Notes: generated from the letters alone by a model not told the origin. Positions 1-9,574 are shown, numbered from the stretch's first letter. The stretch: DNA of 29,791 nucleotides from Nanosynbacter sp. (GCA_029975625.1 JARKOR010000176.1:1-29791); one strand, 5' to 3'. A program made the numbers and translations.

Positions 1-3000
1 CTGCTGCCTGTTCGCATTGCTATCCGCTCACTTCCAGCATAGTAGTACTTCTTCATCGTGCTGCTGCTTCCGCTCCACTCCAACAACGTGCCAACAAATG
101 CTGTTGTTGTGCCGCCAATCACGCTCTTCACGCGCTCGTTATTTCCATTATACACAAAACTCGCCCACACAACCCCGTTCTTCTTCACCTCCAAAAGCCG
201 GTTCTCTGCATCGTATGCCAAATCATACGTATCATTGCCGATGATCCGCTTCATCTGATTCCCATTGTCATCGTACCAATACTTCTCCACTCCATTCACA
301 TGCGTCACCGCATGCGCATGGTACCCATACACCACACCAGCCTTGCTTGCCAGGTTGCCGATTCCATCGTAGGTGTAGCTCTCCAGCGGGTACACGCCCT
401 GTGTCCCACCCACAGCCACAGCTGAGGTCAGCCGGTCCAATGCATCATACTGGAAGGTTTGCGTCTGCGTTCCTCCCCGCAATGTGTCCACTATTTGCGT
501 GATGTTGCCCATTGCATCGTAATCGTAATTCAAGTTCAGCCGATTGTTGTAATTCGGCGATAAACCGGCTTTCAGCGTGTCTAACCGCCCGCCTCCTGCC
601 TCATCCCAATCCACATAGCTGTAGCTTTGCCGCAAGCTACTGCCCAAATTCCTCTCCGTCAGCCGCCCAATTGCATCATACTTGCTGCTGCTCACATAAC
701 TGTTCGTCCCCACAACCGTGTTCAATGCCATTTGGGGCAGGTAGGTATAGGTCACTGTCTCACCCTGCCCGTTAGCGTTGTCGCCTGGATAGCGGATTGT
801 CTTGACCTGGTCGGCACTGTTGTAAGTCCATTGGGTTTTGAAACTCCCAGAGCCAGAGATATTCCGCGTCTCGGTCAACACTCTACCGCGTGCATCATAC
901 GTCCAGGCAGTGGAGCCGCTCCCATCCGTCATGCCGGTGCGCTGACCCAGGCCATAAGTGCCAGCATCATAGCTATACGCTACCGCTGAGGTGGTCGGGC
1001 AGCCCGTTCCATAGGTCTTGTTGGTCACCCGATTCAACAAATCGTAAATCAGCGTTGTAGTGCAGCTGCGCGCATCGGTCTGGCTGGTCAGATTGCCAAT
1101 CGCATCATAGGTGTAACTCCATTTGCCCATGTCTGGATCATCCAGTGTCAGCTTGCGTCCGGCCAAATCATAGCTAATTTCAGTCTCCAGAGAATGTACA
1201 CCATCCTCAACCTTCGCTCCTACCAATTGGTCTGCCTCATTATATTGATACGTAATCCAAGAGCCAATGGGCGGTGTGTTTTTGACCACACGCCCCCAAA
1301 GATCCGAACGACTGCTGGATACACGACCATCCTGAGTCTGTTTGGTTACGTATTCATCGCCCTCAATTTCATAAGTGAAAGAAACTGGGCTTTGCCCGGC
1401 TGCCAGCGAAAAAGTGGGCCTTCCTACAATATCTACGTAACTCTGGCTTGCAATTGTCGGCGTCTCTCCAGGGGTGCGCAATGGCATCCCTGTTCCATTC
1501 CACAACGGTAGTTCAAACGGTACTGTTTGCGACGAGCTGTTGTTCAGAACATCATAAGCATAATTCACAACCAAATCTTTCGTCTGTCCATTCACCTGCG
1601 CTCCGACCACCTGGCTCTGCAACAACCGACCCATTCCATCATAGATTTTTCGCATCCCTGCATAGCTTGTTCCCTCTATGCGTTGTTCTGCCAGTGTCCA
1701 AAACGCACAATTGTTCCCCTCACAACCGGGCAATGGATCATGGTAGGTAATCCGTGCGGTTGGTGATAGGCTGCTATCTCCTGGACGTACAATTTTCACC
1801 AAACGTCCAAAGCTATCATATTCGCCACTGGTTACCACCTGGTTTGCATCCGTGACAGTCAGCACAACCCCTAAATTGTAATCATATGTCATTGTCGTTG
1901 ACTGGTTCAATGAATTGGCTACTGTAATGGGGTAGGTATTATACTGCGGATCATAAGTCGTGGTTATCTTTGAAAAATTCGTGTCGGGGTCGGAAAAACT
2001 GGCACTATCTTTTTCATCTCGATATGCTTGGCTCTGCGTGACATTGCCCCAACTATCATGCTGATATTTTTCATCTGCAAACCACGCAACATTGTAATCA
2101 GGTTCCCCGTTCGTCTGCCCAAAATGCAACAAGGTACGTTTGCCTGTTAAAACGCCGATTGTTGGGGCAACGTTGTATGACTCGGCCGAGTCATACAGAT
2201 ACCATTGCGAACTGAGCATATCCGCTCTCTCGAAATCACAATTCCCGTTACATTTATACGTGTTCTGAGAGGCGGGCAGCCCCACCAAATACTTTCCCTC
2301 ACCTGGGTTATCATTCGGGTAATACCCCACCAGCGTTGCTCGATACGGTATGTAAATACTTCCATCCCATTCCGATTGAACTGTTCGAGTACGATTGCCA
2401 TACTGATTGCCCTGTTGCCCAGTTTTTGAGTAAAAATATTCCTCCCGTGTTACAAGGAACAAACTGCTCCCTTTTTGTTCCGTGCTGTTCACGCCTCGTT
2501 CTTCGTAACTTCCAAAGTTGCAGTTGTAATGCGCTGTGACGCGCGGCCAGATGACCCGCAAATCGGTATAGCCCGAAAGCGATCCGAGATTCAATGCTGG
2601 CGGTTGCCAAACGTTCTGTTCTTCCCCAAACAGATAGGTGTCTCTGTTCCACGAATACGCCGTTCCCGTAGACCAGGCATCCAACCAGATCGCAGGTCCT
2701 CTTGCTGCTGCTTGAAACTTCCAGCTTAAGCCTGAGCCAAAGCTATGCCGTGCGCTGGCAACCACGCTTGGGTTATCCCGCTCCCAAATGCTCAGGTAAT
2801 TGCCATTGTTTTTGTCAACGATGATCAACACCACGTACCAGGTGTTTGGTTGTGCTGTGAGCAGGTTGGATTGTACCGTCCCATTGGCTACAGACTGGAT
2901 AGCCCCGCCTGAAATCCTTGCATACCAGGAAGAACTGCCCGACCCAACACCTGCAGAAAAGACCAAACCACTCAATTCTGTGGTGCGGAATTGGAACAAA

Positions 3001-4991
3001 ACCGCTTCACCATCCTCTTTCAATGCCTCCCCATTCCATTGCACCCATGCATCTGTGGAATATGGATTGTTTATTTTCAGCGCATTGTCTCCTTGCTGGC
3101 GTTCAACCGTGCGCGTGCCAGGGCCTGAAAATGTCCACTGTGCATAGCTTCCCAGATCCGTGTTCTCAAAACTCTCTACCTCGTGTTGTGTATGCACAAT
3201 TTGCTGCACCGGATACCCGCTCAGATTGTCATCCTGACGGTAGAAGGTGGTCGTGATTCGCCCTCCCGGGGCAATTTCCTCCACCATTGCATGTCCCCGA
3301 AAGCCGGTATACGGTTTGCCTGCATACAAAGAGCTTTCTGGCTGACCTGCATTGGCTGAATGCTCAACGTCGTTCATTGCTCCGCCATCGTAGCGATATG
3401 CGGTTACAATCGTTTCATCTGCTACTGCATCGTGCAAAGTTTTTTGGGTAACCCGATATCGCGTTGGCAGAGGGATCAGTGTAAACCAATCCAAAACGCA
3501 ATTACCTGAAGAACAACTGGCCAATTCCAGCGGGTAGCTATTGATGTCGGTTGGCAAGGTGAGAACATAGCCCGACTTGGGGCCTAGATAATCTACCCAT
3601 TGACCATTGACCTGATACCGCATGCCAATTTGCACATTTGCACTGGCGGCAGCCTGCACCCAATACTGCCCGCCAGGGTACACAAAATGCCCATTCGCCA
3701 TTTGCAACGATGCGTCTTTCAATTGGCGCGTGGTCGAGATGTTGAAAAAGCCATCTACCTCACCGTCTTCCCAACCAATCCCACTCCATCCACAATCTTC
3801 TTGAGGCTGATTCTTGTTCAAATTGCATGTGTCTTGCATATCTTGACGGTTGGTTACATCATGCCAAACCTCATAGGTGAAGCCAATCTCTCCCCCATAG
3901 CCATTTTGAATGGTTTGCAAATGCTTGCCATCATATCCAAAGGTTGTCTCAGGCAGAGAACTGCTAGCACCCAGCCCATATTCCTGCACCCCCAGCAGCG
4001 TCAGGGTTTTTCCTCCACCGCTCCAGGTATACCCAGGATAAATATGCGCTTCAGAAATCCCTGCATACCGCAAATTGTATTTACGAATGAGAACATCTGT
4101 CCCAGCCTCGTATATGCCATTCCCATTCAAATCGCTAATCACCAGTATTGCATTCAGATACGCCTGCTGATAGAACACCCGCGCCCGCTCTCCGCTCCAT
4201 GCACTTGCATAGTCCCCTCTCCCACCAACCCGTTCAAACGCTATCAGGTAGCGCGGCTTGCCAACTTCGTAAGGATAGCGAATGTATTGTGGGTAAACCG
4301 CCATATCCACTGTTCTGGGCGTCAGGTTTTCGCAGCGATACCCCTTGCTCTCGGTTTCGTAGGTATAACTCAATTCTTTCCCATAGATGTTTTGCACCCG
4401 GGTTAGCGACCAACGCCACACCCGCTGTCCATCATAATTACAAATTCCTCCTCCGTAGGTATACCGAGGATACATGGCCCGGTGTTCAAAAAAGTATTGC
4501 ATGCCGCTTTTATCCCACACCCGCCAGTAGGAAGTCGTTGGTGTCTCCGGGTTCACCAGTTGCAGCCGCCAGAAGCTCTCGTTTGTTGTGTGATAGTACC
4601 CATCTGCTCCTAACAAAAGCCGGTCACTGATCCCATTGGTCACGATTTGGAACGTGTCGTCATCCATGTCGTCGTCTGTCCCATGCATGTCGCGTTCAAT
4701 GTATCCCGTATCCAGCGACCAGCCCATCCCTACCCAACCAGATTGACTCAGCAACGAGCCAGCGTCAACCACCTGACTATTATAGCTCAGCGTCAGGCTG
4801 GGCTGCAACCCACCCGGACCAGCTGGGACAGAAATGGGGTATGCGTAATTGGCGGCCCCGGTGAAGCCAGAAACCTGGGCAGCATCCAGGCTGGGCAAAC
4901 GCGCCCCTTGCCAGGTTTGGTAGTCGAAATTGAACACCGTCAGGTGATCGCTTCTGCCAATTAGCACATTTCGTTCTGCATCTACATAACT
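1..4991 (-). CDS. RHS/YD-repeat protein, main body (partial, frameshifted from its N-terminus)
   Basis: The minus strand is open from about 5018 to the left edge, more than 1,650 codons, with no stop. Just after the frame opens there is a SpvB/TcB-like entry region (YAYPISVPAGPGG, then LTLSYNSQVVD and GWVGMGWSLDTGYIERD). Further on come many RHS/YD repeats such as YDAIGRLTE, YDALDRLTS, YDAENRLLE and YDDNGNQ. The reading frame ends in the window at ERIAMRTGS, inside the RHS core, so the C-terminal toxin or tip domain lies outside. RHS proteins of this kind are large secreted or surface shells that often carry a variable C-terminal toxin. There is no good start codon or Shine-Dalgarno of its own. 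The frame is best explained as the continuation of the 4982-5902 reading frame across a one-base deletion. The many plus-strand open frames over this stretch are shadows. Confidence 0.85.
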
Positions 4992-5902
4992 GGGAGAATT
5001 TGCCAATCCTGAAGTTCTTCATCAAAATAAGTCAACAGAAGGCCGTGTTCGTCTCCTGGAAGCGAGGCCTCATCATAGGCAACTTCAATTCTGATCGGAA
5101 CTTCAAAATGGGTCACACTTTCTTCCGATTCAGTCCCTGTAGCCAAAACCTCGAATGCTGTTGCGCTATGCTGCTCTGCTGGCAAACTATCTCCCACCAC
5201 CCGATTGACGCTGAAAACCGTATCTTCGGCTAAAGCACCGCGCGGGATATCCAGCACAACTGCCCCGTCCAAGGCACTGACCTGACCGCCATCCTCTGAC
5301 ACAAAATAGGATGGTACAACAAAAATTGCATACTGTACCTCCCTGCGAACCTCGCCATTGATGCGCAACGCTGCATGGATGACGACTTCTTTCTCTGCGG
5401 GTGCGGCCTCTGTTTGCAGGCGTACTTCACCATCGCTGGCGGGGAAAGTCAATTGACGCAAGTTCTCATCGTAGACCAATCCTTCCAGTTCTTCGGGTCT
5501 CAATTCAACTGGCAGAGTAATGAGCAATTCAATACCCGGTGCAAACTCCTCGGTAAAACTCCATTCCAGGCTGATCTTGCCGCCTTGCGACACAACCGCT
5601 GGATGGGCGTTGAACACTATCCAGGTTTCTGGTTGATCCTGTATCTCATTTGGCCGCATTGTCTCTGTGGGCTGCGGCGTTTCCATCGGCTGTACAGTCG
5701 CCGTTGGCAACGCCGTTTCTGTGGGGGTCTCCGTCTCTTCCTGTGGCAATGGTGTGGGTGTTTCCGTTGGGGTGGGCGGCTGCTCCCCCTGCATGAAAAC
5801 AGAAGCAGAACCCTCGTTGCTCAATAGCCACGCGGAAACAACCGGCGTTAAACTGTTCAACGCCATGCAAATCACGACCAGTCCATGAACCCATATACGC
5901 AT
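4982..5902 (-). CDS. N-terminal part of secreted RHS protein (signal peptide, Thr/Pro linker, ZU5-like domain)
   Basis: 306 codons. The start ATG at 5902 has a strong Shine-Dalgarno, GGGAGAGG, five bases upstream. Residues 1-24 are a signal peptide (hydrophobic GLVVICMAL, ending PVVSA). Residues about 40-88 are a Thr/Pro/Glu linker (TPTETPTPLP and similar) typical of exported proteins. Residues about 95-200 form a beta-rich domain of unknown type. Residues about 205-305 look like a ZU5-type domain (LDGAVVLDIPRGALAEDTVF ... LLLTYFDEELQDWQILP), the kind often placed before an RHS shell. The frame ends abruptly at a TAG after DWQILPVM. The next frame continues the expected sequence (SYVDAERNVLIGRSDHLTVF), so this is half of one protein. 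A consensus promoter lies about 90 bases upstream. The break may be a true mutation or an assembly error in a G run. Confidence 0.85.
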   Translation of the reverse strand: MRIWVHGLVVICMALNSLTPVVSAWLLSNEGSASVFMQGEQPPTPTETPTPLPQEETETPTETALPTATVQPMETPQPTETMRPNEIQDQPETWIVFNAHPAVVSQGGKISLEWSFTEEFAPGIELLITLPVELRPEELEGLVYDENLRQLTFPASDGEVRLQTEAAPAEKEVVIHAALRINGEVRREVQYAIFVVPSYFVSEDGGQVSALDGAVVLDIPRGALAEDTVFSVNRVVGDSLPAEQHSATAFEVLATGTESEESVTHFEVPIRIEVAYDEASLPGDEHGLLLTYFDEELQDWQILPVM

Positions 5903-5990
5903 TAGAACCTCTCCCTGTTCTTGCTATGATGTTTGCACACTTTAAAACCATTGCTGAAATTTCGATCAACGCCAACCTGTAAACAAGAGT

Positions 5991-6019
5991 ATTGTATCGG
6001 TTTCCCGAAAATTTGTCAA
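5991..6019 (-). promoter_or_regulatory. Sigma-70 promoter for the RHS gene
   Basis: On the minus strand, TTGACA (6019-6014) is followed by 17 bases and TACAAT (5996-5991). This is a near-perfect -35/-10 pair. Transcription would start near 5984, giving a leader of about 80 bases before the ATG at 5902. Confidence 0.75.
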
Positions 6020-6078
6020 GCAATCTCCCTGTTTCCGTCCGCCGGTTGTATGACGCACAATGAAGTCGTACAATAGGT

Positions 6079-6160
6079 ATTGTGCGACATAAAACGCCCA
6101 AAAAGACCGCCAAAAGGCCCAGTTTTGGGCAAATAACAGGCACAAACTGCGTCGCACAAT
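6079..6160. repeat. Palindromic MITE-like element with 10-bp terminal inverted repeats
   Basis: The ends are ATTGTGCGAC (6079-6088) and GTCGCACAAT (6151-6160), a perfect inverted pair. Inside lies a second inverted pair, GCCCAAAA and TTTTGGGC. A further copy of the end motif, GTCGTACAAT (6065-6074), forms an 11-bp hairpin with the left end, and another, GACGCACAAT, lies at 6052-6061. No coding sequence is visible. It fills most of the gap between the RHS promoter and the CoiA-like gene. It could be a degenerate mobile repeat or a set of operator sites. Confidence 0.5.
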
Positions 6161-6197
6161 GTTTTTTAGGTTACTCTGGAGAGTTGAGGAGAATAAT

Positions 6198-7073
6198 ATG
6201 TCATCAAAACATAAGGAAATTCAAGACGCAATCCTTGAAGCCTGTAAAAACTTGGGCTTCAATACAATGCAAGAATATCGGGGAAATGGATGGAGAGCAG
6301 ATGTGTTCGCTGCTAACGAAGTGGTTAAATTTGCTTTTGAAATCCAAACCAGTCCTCAATCGTTAAAAACGACATTGGAAAGGCAGCAAAAATACATTCG
6401 AGATGGAATAAATTGTTGCTGGTTGTTTGAGAAAAGCCCCAAATTGCAAGATGAGAGACCAGACCTCCCAGTTTTTTGTGTACATCAAAATGATGATAGT
6501 TCGTTTACAGTATCTTTGAATGGCCGGAGAGAGCTTGCCTTGCAAGAATTTGTCGAGGCGTTTTTGCAAAGGCGCATCAAATTTTGTAATGTTGCTCGCA
6601 CCTCAGCGAAACAATCGATAGGGTTGGTTTTTTTTGAGATGAAGTGTTGGAAATGTAAAGCAATAAACCATGTATACGATGTTGATGTTCAAACGTTTTT
6701 CCGATCCTCGTGTAATGCTCTTATTCAAACACAAGAGATGATGTCATTATGGGATTCGGAAGGTGTCCAATACATGCCGGAGATTATCCAACTTGCACAA
6801 AAATTGGCAAAAACAAAGGGGTTGATGTTAGGGCCAATTAAGAGGCGGTACAGTAAAACCGTTCACGACTCATACGTATCCTTTGGTTGCTACAAATGTG
6901 ACAGCATTTTTGGAGACTATTTTGTAATGGAGGCCGCATTGGAGGCTGCTTATGATCCAAATACTATCCGCTTGCAAGGCGAAATAGAACTGCTCAATAG
7001 CATTGAAATTCCTCTTCAGCACTGGTGCTATCCAGGCAAACTACCGTTTTGTGATGAGAGACGCACGAAATGA
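6198..7073 (+). CDS. CoiA-like PD-(D/E)XK nuclease with Cys-pair zinc site
   Basis: 291 residues. The ATG at 6198 is chosen over one at 6159 because GAGGAG sits six bases upstream. The N-terminal third has the CoiA-type nuclease pattern: an aspartate in GWRADVF (about residue 35), EIQ (48-50) in place of ExK, then RQQKYIRDGINCCWLFE (about 62-78), matching the family pattern R-x3-Y-x3-GI followed by a hydrophobic strand. The C-terminal half has two Cys pairs, CWKC (150-153) and CYKC (231-234), likely one zinc site. CoiA-like proteins act in DNA uptake or recombination and also occur in mobile elements. The stop overlaps the ATG of the next gene (ATGA), so the recombinase is probably translationally coupled. 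AT-rich codon use sets it apart from the GC-rich gene that follows. The fold call is moderately sure; the exact function is not known. Confidence 0.7.
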   Translation: MSSKHKEIQDAILEACKNLGFNTMQEYRGNGWRADVFAANEVVKFAFEIQTSPQSLKTTLERQQKYIRDGINCCWLFEKSPKLQDERPDLPVFCVHQNDDSSFTVSLNGRRELALQEFVEAFLQRRIKFCNVARTSAKQSIGLVFFEMKCWKCKAINHVYDVDVQTFFRSSCNALIQTQEMMSLWDSEGVQYMPEIIQLAQKLAKTKGLMLGPIKRRYSKTVHDSYVSFGCYKCDSIFGDYFVMEAALEAAYDPNTIRLQGEIELLNSIEIPLQHWCYPGKLPFCDERRTK

Positions 7074-7885
7074 CAATTGTTAGTTTTCTTTCCACGCTCA
7101 CCAGCCCCCGCACGGTGGAACGCTACCGTGCGGCCCTGGATGAATTTGCCGCCTGGTACAACCAGACAAACCAAACCGAGCCAGACTGGAACCTGCTGAC
7201 CGCCTTTGAAGTCAAGGACTACCTGGCTTACCTGCAAACAGTCAAACGCCTCTCGCCATCCAGCGTCAACCTGCGCCTGGCGGCGATCCGCTCGCTGCTC
7301 AAACACCTGGGGCGCAGCCTGAAGGTCAAAGGCCCCAAGCAGGTGCCGCCGCCGGTAAAAACCCTCTCTGCCCGTGAGCTGGGCCGCCTGTTGGCCGCTG
7401 CCGAGGGCAATCTGCGCGATACTGCCATCCTCAACCTGCTGGCACGCGCCGGTTTGCGGGTGGGCGAAGTGGTGCGGCTGCGCCTGGCCGAGTTGGAACT
7501 GAACGGGCGCAGCGGCTGGCTGCTGATCCAGAACGGTAAGGGCAACAAGAGCCGCCGGGTGCCGCTGAACGCCGAGACGAGGCAGGCACTCAAAGCCTGG
7601 CTGGAGGAACGGACACAAACAGCTGCGGAGCCGGTCTTTCTCTCCCAGAGCGGCCAGCCGCTATCTGAGCGCGATGTGCAGCGCATGGTGGCGGAGTACG
7701 CCCGAATTGCCGGAGTGGATGCAACCCCGCACACCCTGCGGCACACCTTTGCAACCCGGGCCATTGAGAAGGGCGTGGACATTGCCACCCTGCAAGCCCT
7801 GCTGGGGCATTCCCGCCTGGAAACAACCGGGCGTTACCTGCACCCATCCGCCGAACGGTTGCAGGAGGCCGTTGAGGGTGTGTGA
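7070..7885 (+). CDS. Tyrosine recombinase/integrase (XerC/D-like)
   Basis: 271 residues. The N-terminal SAM-like core-binding domain spans about residues 1-100 (TVERYRAALDEFAAWY ... SVNLRLAAIRSLLKHLG). The catalytic domain has Arg in ARAGLRVGEV, Lys in GKGNKSRRV, HTLRH (His-x-x-Arg), His in LLGHSRLETT and Tyr in GRYLH, so all catalytic residues are present. It starts inside the stop of the CoiA-like gene (4-bp overlap). It is somewhat shorter than typical Xer proteins (about 300) and lacks an obvious integron-specific insertion. It stands just upstream of the strong promoter and the block of small genes, so it may mobilise that block. This is inferred from position only. Confidence 0.9.
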   Translation: MTIVSFLSTLTSPRTVERYRAALDEFAAWYNQTNQTEPDWNLLTAFEVKDYLAYLQTVKRLSPSSVNLRLAAIRSLLKHLGRSLKVKGPKQVPPPVKTLSARELGRLLAAAEGNLRDTAILNLLARAGLRVGEVVRLRLAELELNGRSGWLLIQNGKGNKSRRVPLNAETRQALKAWLEERTQTAAEPVFLSQSGQPLSERDVQRMVAEYARIAGVDATPHTLRHTFATRAIEKGVDIATLQALLGHSRLETTGRYLHPSAERLQEAVEGV

Positions 7886-7894
7886 AAGAACCGC

Positions 7895-7922
7895 TTGCAT
7901 GAAGCAAAAAACTTGCTATAAT
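7895..7922 (+). promoter_or_regulatory. Strong sigma-70 promoter in front of the small-gene block
   Basis: TTGCAT (7895-7900), 16 bases, then a perfect TATAAT (7917-7922). Transcription should start near 7929. It is the only consensus promoter seen before the rightward small-gene block, and it is followed within 75 bases by an intrinsic terminator. Confidence 0.75.
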
Positions 7923-7934
7923 AGCAGATAGCAC

Positions 7935-8051
7935 TTCGGCCACAAGCCGAACATCTCTGGACACAAGCCGGGATCATCAGGATCTCGGCTTTTTGTTTTT
8001 TGACGATCCGGCAAGTCCGTGCGCAACCGGGTGCAAGCCCCGGCGGGTCGT
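7935..8051 (+). ncRNA. Leader RNA: CACAA-loop hairpin, attenuator and TGCAAGC-loop structure
   Basis: Three structures follow one another. First is a 6-bp hairpin TTCGGC/GCCGAA with loop CACAA (7935-7951). Next is the terminator hairpin at 7966-8001, whose left arm also begins in a CACAAGCC copy. Last is an outer stem ACGATCCG/CGGGTCGT (8003-8010 with 8044-8051) enclosing a 5-bp hairpin CCGGG/CCCGG with the 7-nt loop TGCAAGC (8027-8043). The first and third parts recur downstream at 8393-8473 and 9575-9647. Together with the promoter this would give a terminated RNA of about 70 nt, or a leader controlling the block. Confidence 0.5.
7966..8001 (+). terminator. Intrinsic terminator or attenuator close behind the promoter
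   Basis: A 10-bp stem, AGCCGGGATC (7966-7975) with GATCTCGGCT (7981-7990) and one G-T pair, has a 5-nt loop and is followed by TTTTGTTTTTT. It lies about 40-70 bases after the predicted transcription start, ahead of every gene in the block. Confidence 0.8.
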
Positions 8052-8206
8052 TTCTGCGGTGGACACAAGCCCTGTGGAATGGAACATTTACAACGCACAG
8101 GCACATGGACTTCGGGGTTTCCCCGTTTGGGCAGGAAGCTCTCCCGCTCGAATGGGGAGACCTCGAAAGAAGCTCCCCATCTCTTTTCCGGAAAAAGGAG
8201 TTCCCC

Positions 8207-8383
8207 ATGTCCACCTCCACTGCTTTCATCATCGCTGCTGTTCTGATGGCCGTCATTCCCTTGACGGTCGCAGTCGTCTTCTCGGCTTTCAAAGTCAGTG
8301 TGGTTCTTGCACTGGGCAAGAACCGTGCTGAAAAGCGAGATGCCCTGCTCAGCCTGCTGCTGCGAGAGCAGCGGAGGCGTTGA
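8207..8383 (+). CDS. Small single-span membrane protein (58 aa)
   Basis: The ATG at 8207 follows AAAGGAG by six bases. Residues about 5-32 form one hydrophobic helix (AFIIAAVLMAVIPLTVAVVF and on), followed by a basic tail (KNRAEKRD ... REQRRR), so the C-terminus is probably cytoplasmic. I do not recognise a family. Upstream (8154-8200) are a hairpin (ATGGGGAG/CTCCCCAT) and a TTTTCCGGAAAA palindrome that ends at the ribosome binding site. It is the first gene of the small-gene block. Confidence 0.65.
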   Translation: MSTSTAFIIAAVLMAVIPLTVAVVFSAFKVSVVLALGKNRAEKRDALLSLLLREQRRR

Positions 8384-8392
8384 GTTCCATCC

Positions 8393-8473
8393 AAGAGGTC
8401 GGCCACAAGCCACCTCTTATCTCAACCCATCCACCCACACAGTGTTGCAAGCCGGTGCAAGTCCGGCGGGGTG
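8393..8473 (+). ncRNA. Second copy of the CACAA / TGCAAGY structured element
   Basis: A hairpin AAGAGGT/ACCTCTT (8393-8399 with 8412-8418), with inner GGC/GCC and loop CACAA, is followed by an outer stem CACCC/GGGTG (8432-8436 with 8469-8473). That stem encloses a perfect 5-bp hairpin GCCGG/CCGGC with the 7-nt loop TGCAAGT (8451-8467). The plan matches the copies at 7935-8051 and 9575-9647, while the stems differ in sequence. This supports a conserved RNA fold. The rest of the gap to 8662 holds further hairpins but no open frame. Confidence 0.5.
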
Positions 8474-8624
8474 ATTTTCCCGCAAGGGAGCTGCTCTTTA
8501 ACAAGTGAAGAGAACCGATAGACTGGCAAGGCCCATGCGGTCTCTCTCTGTTCAGGATGCTGATCCTGGACGGCGAGAGGCTGCATGAGCGCTCCTCTCC
8601 TGTCACAGCAGGGTAACACTTTCT

Positions 8625-8646
8625 GAACCCGGCTGTGAACGGGTTC
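8625..8646 (+). promoter_or_regulatory. RBS-abutting hairpin of the Rad52-like gene
   Basis: A 7-bp stem GAACCCG/CGGGTTC with the 8-nt loop GCTGTGAA ends two bases before AAAGGAG, the ribosome binding site of the ATG at 8663. It is one of six such hairpins in this block. Confidence 0.6.
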
Positions 8647-8662
8647 CAAAGGAGTTTTTGCC

Positions 8663-9538
8663 ATGTCTACATCAAACATTGAAAGCGTCATCGAGGCCTT
8701 AGGCCAGCCGTTTCCCGTTTCCGACATCGAATGGAAGCCGGGCGCACTCAACCGCGAACGCACCAAAGCCCTGGCCCTCGCCTATGTCGATTCTCGGGCC
8801 TACATTCAGCGCCTCAACCTGGTCGCCCCCGACTGGGAAGATCGCTACGTCGTTACGACACTCCCCGATCGGATCATCGTCGTTTGTTCGTTGACAATCG
8901 GCGGCATCACCCGCACCGGGGATGGAGAAGCACTCCTGTTTCACCAGGATCGCAACGGCGATACGCAGCCGGAAGCCAACCCTCTGACGACGGCCAGCGC
9001 ACAGGCTTTCAAACGGGCCTGCGTCAAGTTTTCACTTGGTGCCTACCTGTACAGCCTTCCGCAGACCTGGTGCGACTACGACGACAAGTCGCGTCGCATC
9101 ACCCAGGCCCCAAAGTTGCCCGAATGGGCGCTCTGCCCAGCAGAAAGCGAAAGCTGGGCCAAGGTGCGAGCCGAAAACGACGCAGCCCTTGCCACAGCCC
9201 GTACACAGGCCGAGGCAGAACGCCAGGCCAAAGCTGAAGCTGCGGAACGCCTGAACCAGGCCGCCACCGCTCGTGTTGCAGCCGAGCATCCGCAGTTGAC
9301 CGCCGAAGACCAGGATCTCTCCATTCCGGCAGATCAGCCGGGCATGGTAGAGGATCCCGCCCACGCCAAAGTTCACTTTGGCAAGAACCAGGGCAAGACC
9401 CTGGGCGAGCTGCTCCAAACTGAGGATGGGCGTTCTTGGGTCGAGTGGCTGGTGGAGAAGTTCACCCCACGCGATTCGCAAGGCACCGCCCTGCAACGCA
9501 GTGCCAAAGTGCTGCTGATGATGCGTCAACGTGCGTAG
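8663..9538 (+). CDS. Rad52/Rad22-family single-strand annealing protein
   Basis: 291 residues; the ATG is preceded by AAAGGAG. Residues about 20-155 match the phage-type Rad52 fold: DIEWKPG, then ALALAYVDSRAYIQRLNLVAPDWEDRY, LTIGGITRTGDGE, NPLTTASAQAFKRACVKFSLG, AYLYSLPQTWCDYD. This is followed by an Ala/Glu-rich coiled linker (about 170-210). The C-terminal domain (about 230-280: HFGKNQGKTLGELL ... SWVEWLVEKF) resembles the small domain often fused to exonucleases and annealing proteins. Such proteins anneal single-stranded DNA for phage or plasmid recombination. No partner exonuclease is visible nearby. Its presence suggests the block belongs to a phage, plasmid or integrative element. Confidence 0.85.
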   Translation: MSTSNIESVIEALGQPFPVSDIEWKPGALNRERTKALALAYVDSRAYIQRLNLVAPDWEDRYVVTTLPDRIIVVCSLTIGGITRTGDGEALLFHQDRNGDTQPEANPLTTASAQAFKRACVKFSLGAYLYSLPQTWCDYDDKSRRITQAPKLPEWALCPAESESWAKVRAENDAALATARTQAEAERQAKAEAAERLNQAATARVAAEHPQLTAEDQDLSIPADQPGMVEDPAHAKVHFGKNQGKTLGELLQTEDGRSWVEWLVEKFTPRDSQGTALQRSAKVLLMMRQRA

Positions 9539-9574
9539 TTGGTTCTCCCCTTTCCATGCTCTCTTGCGGACGAT

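Noticed and set aside
17..4964. Many plus-strand open frames
   Set aside because: They are Pro/Ser/His-rich shadows of the long RHS frame on the other strand, with no ribosome binding sites.
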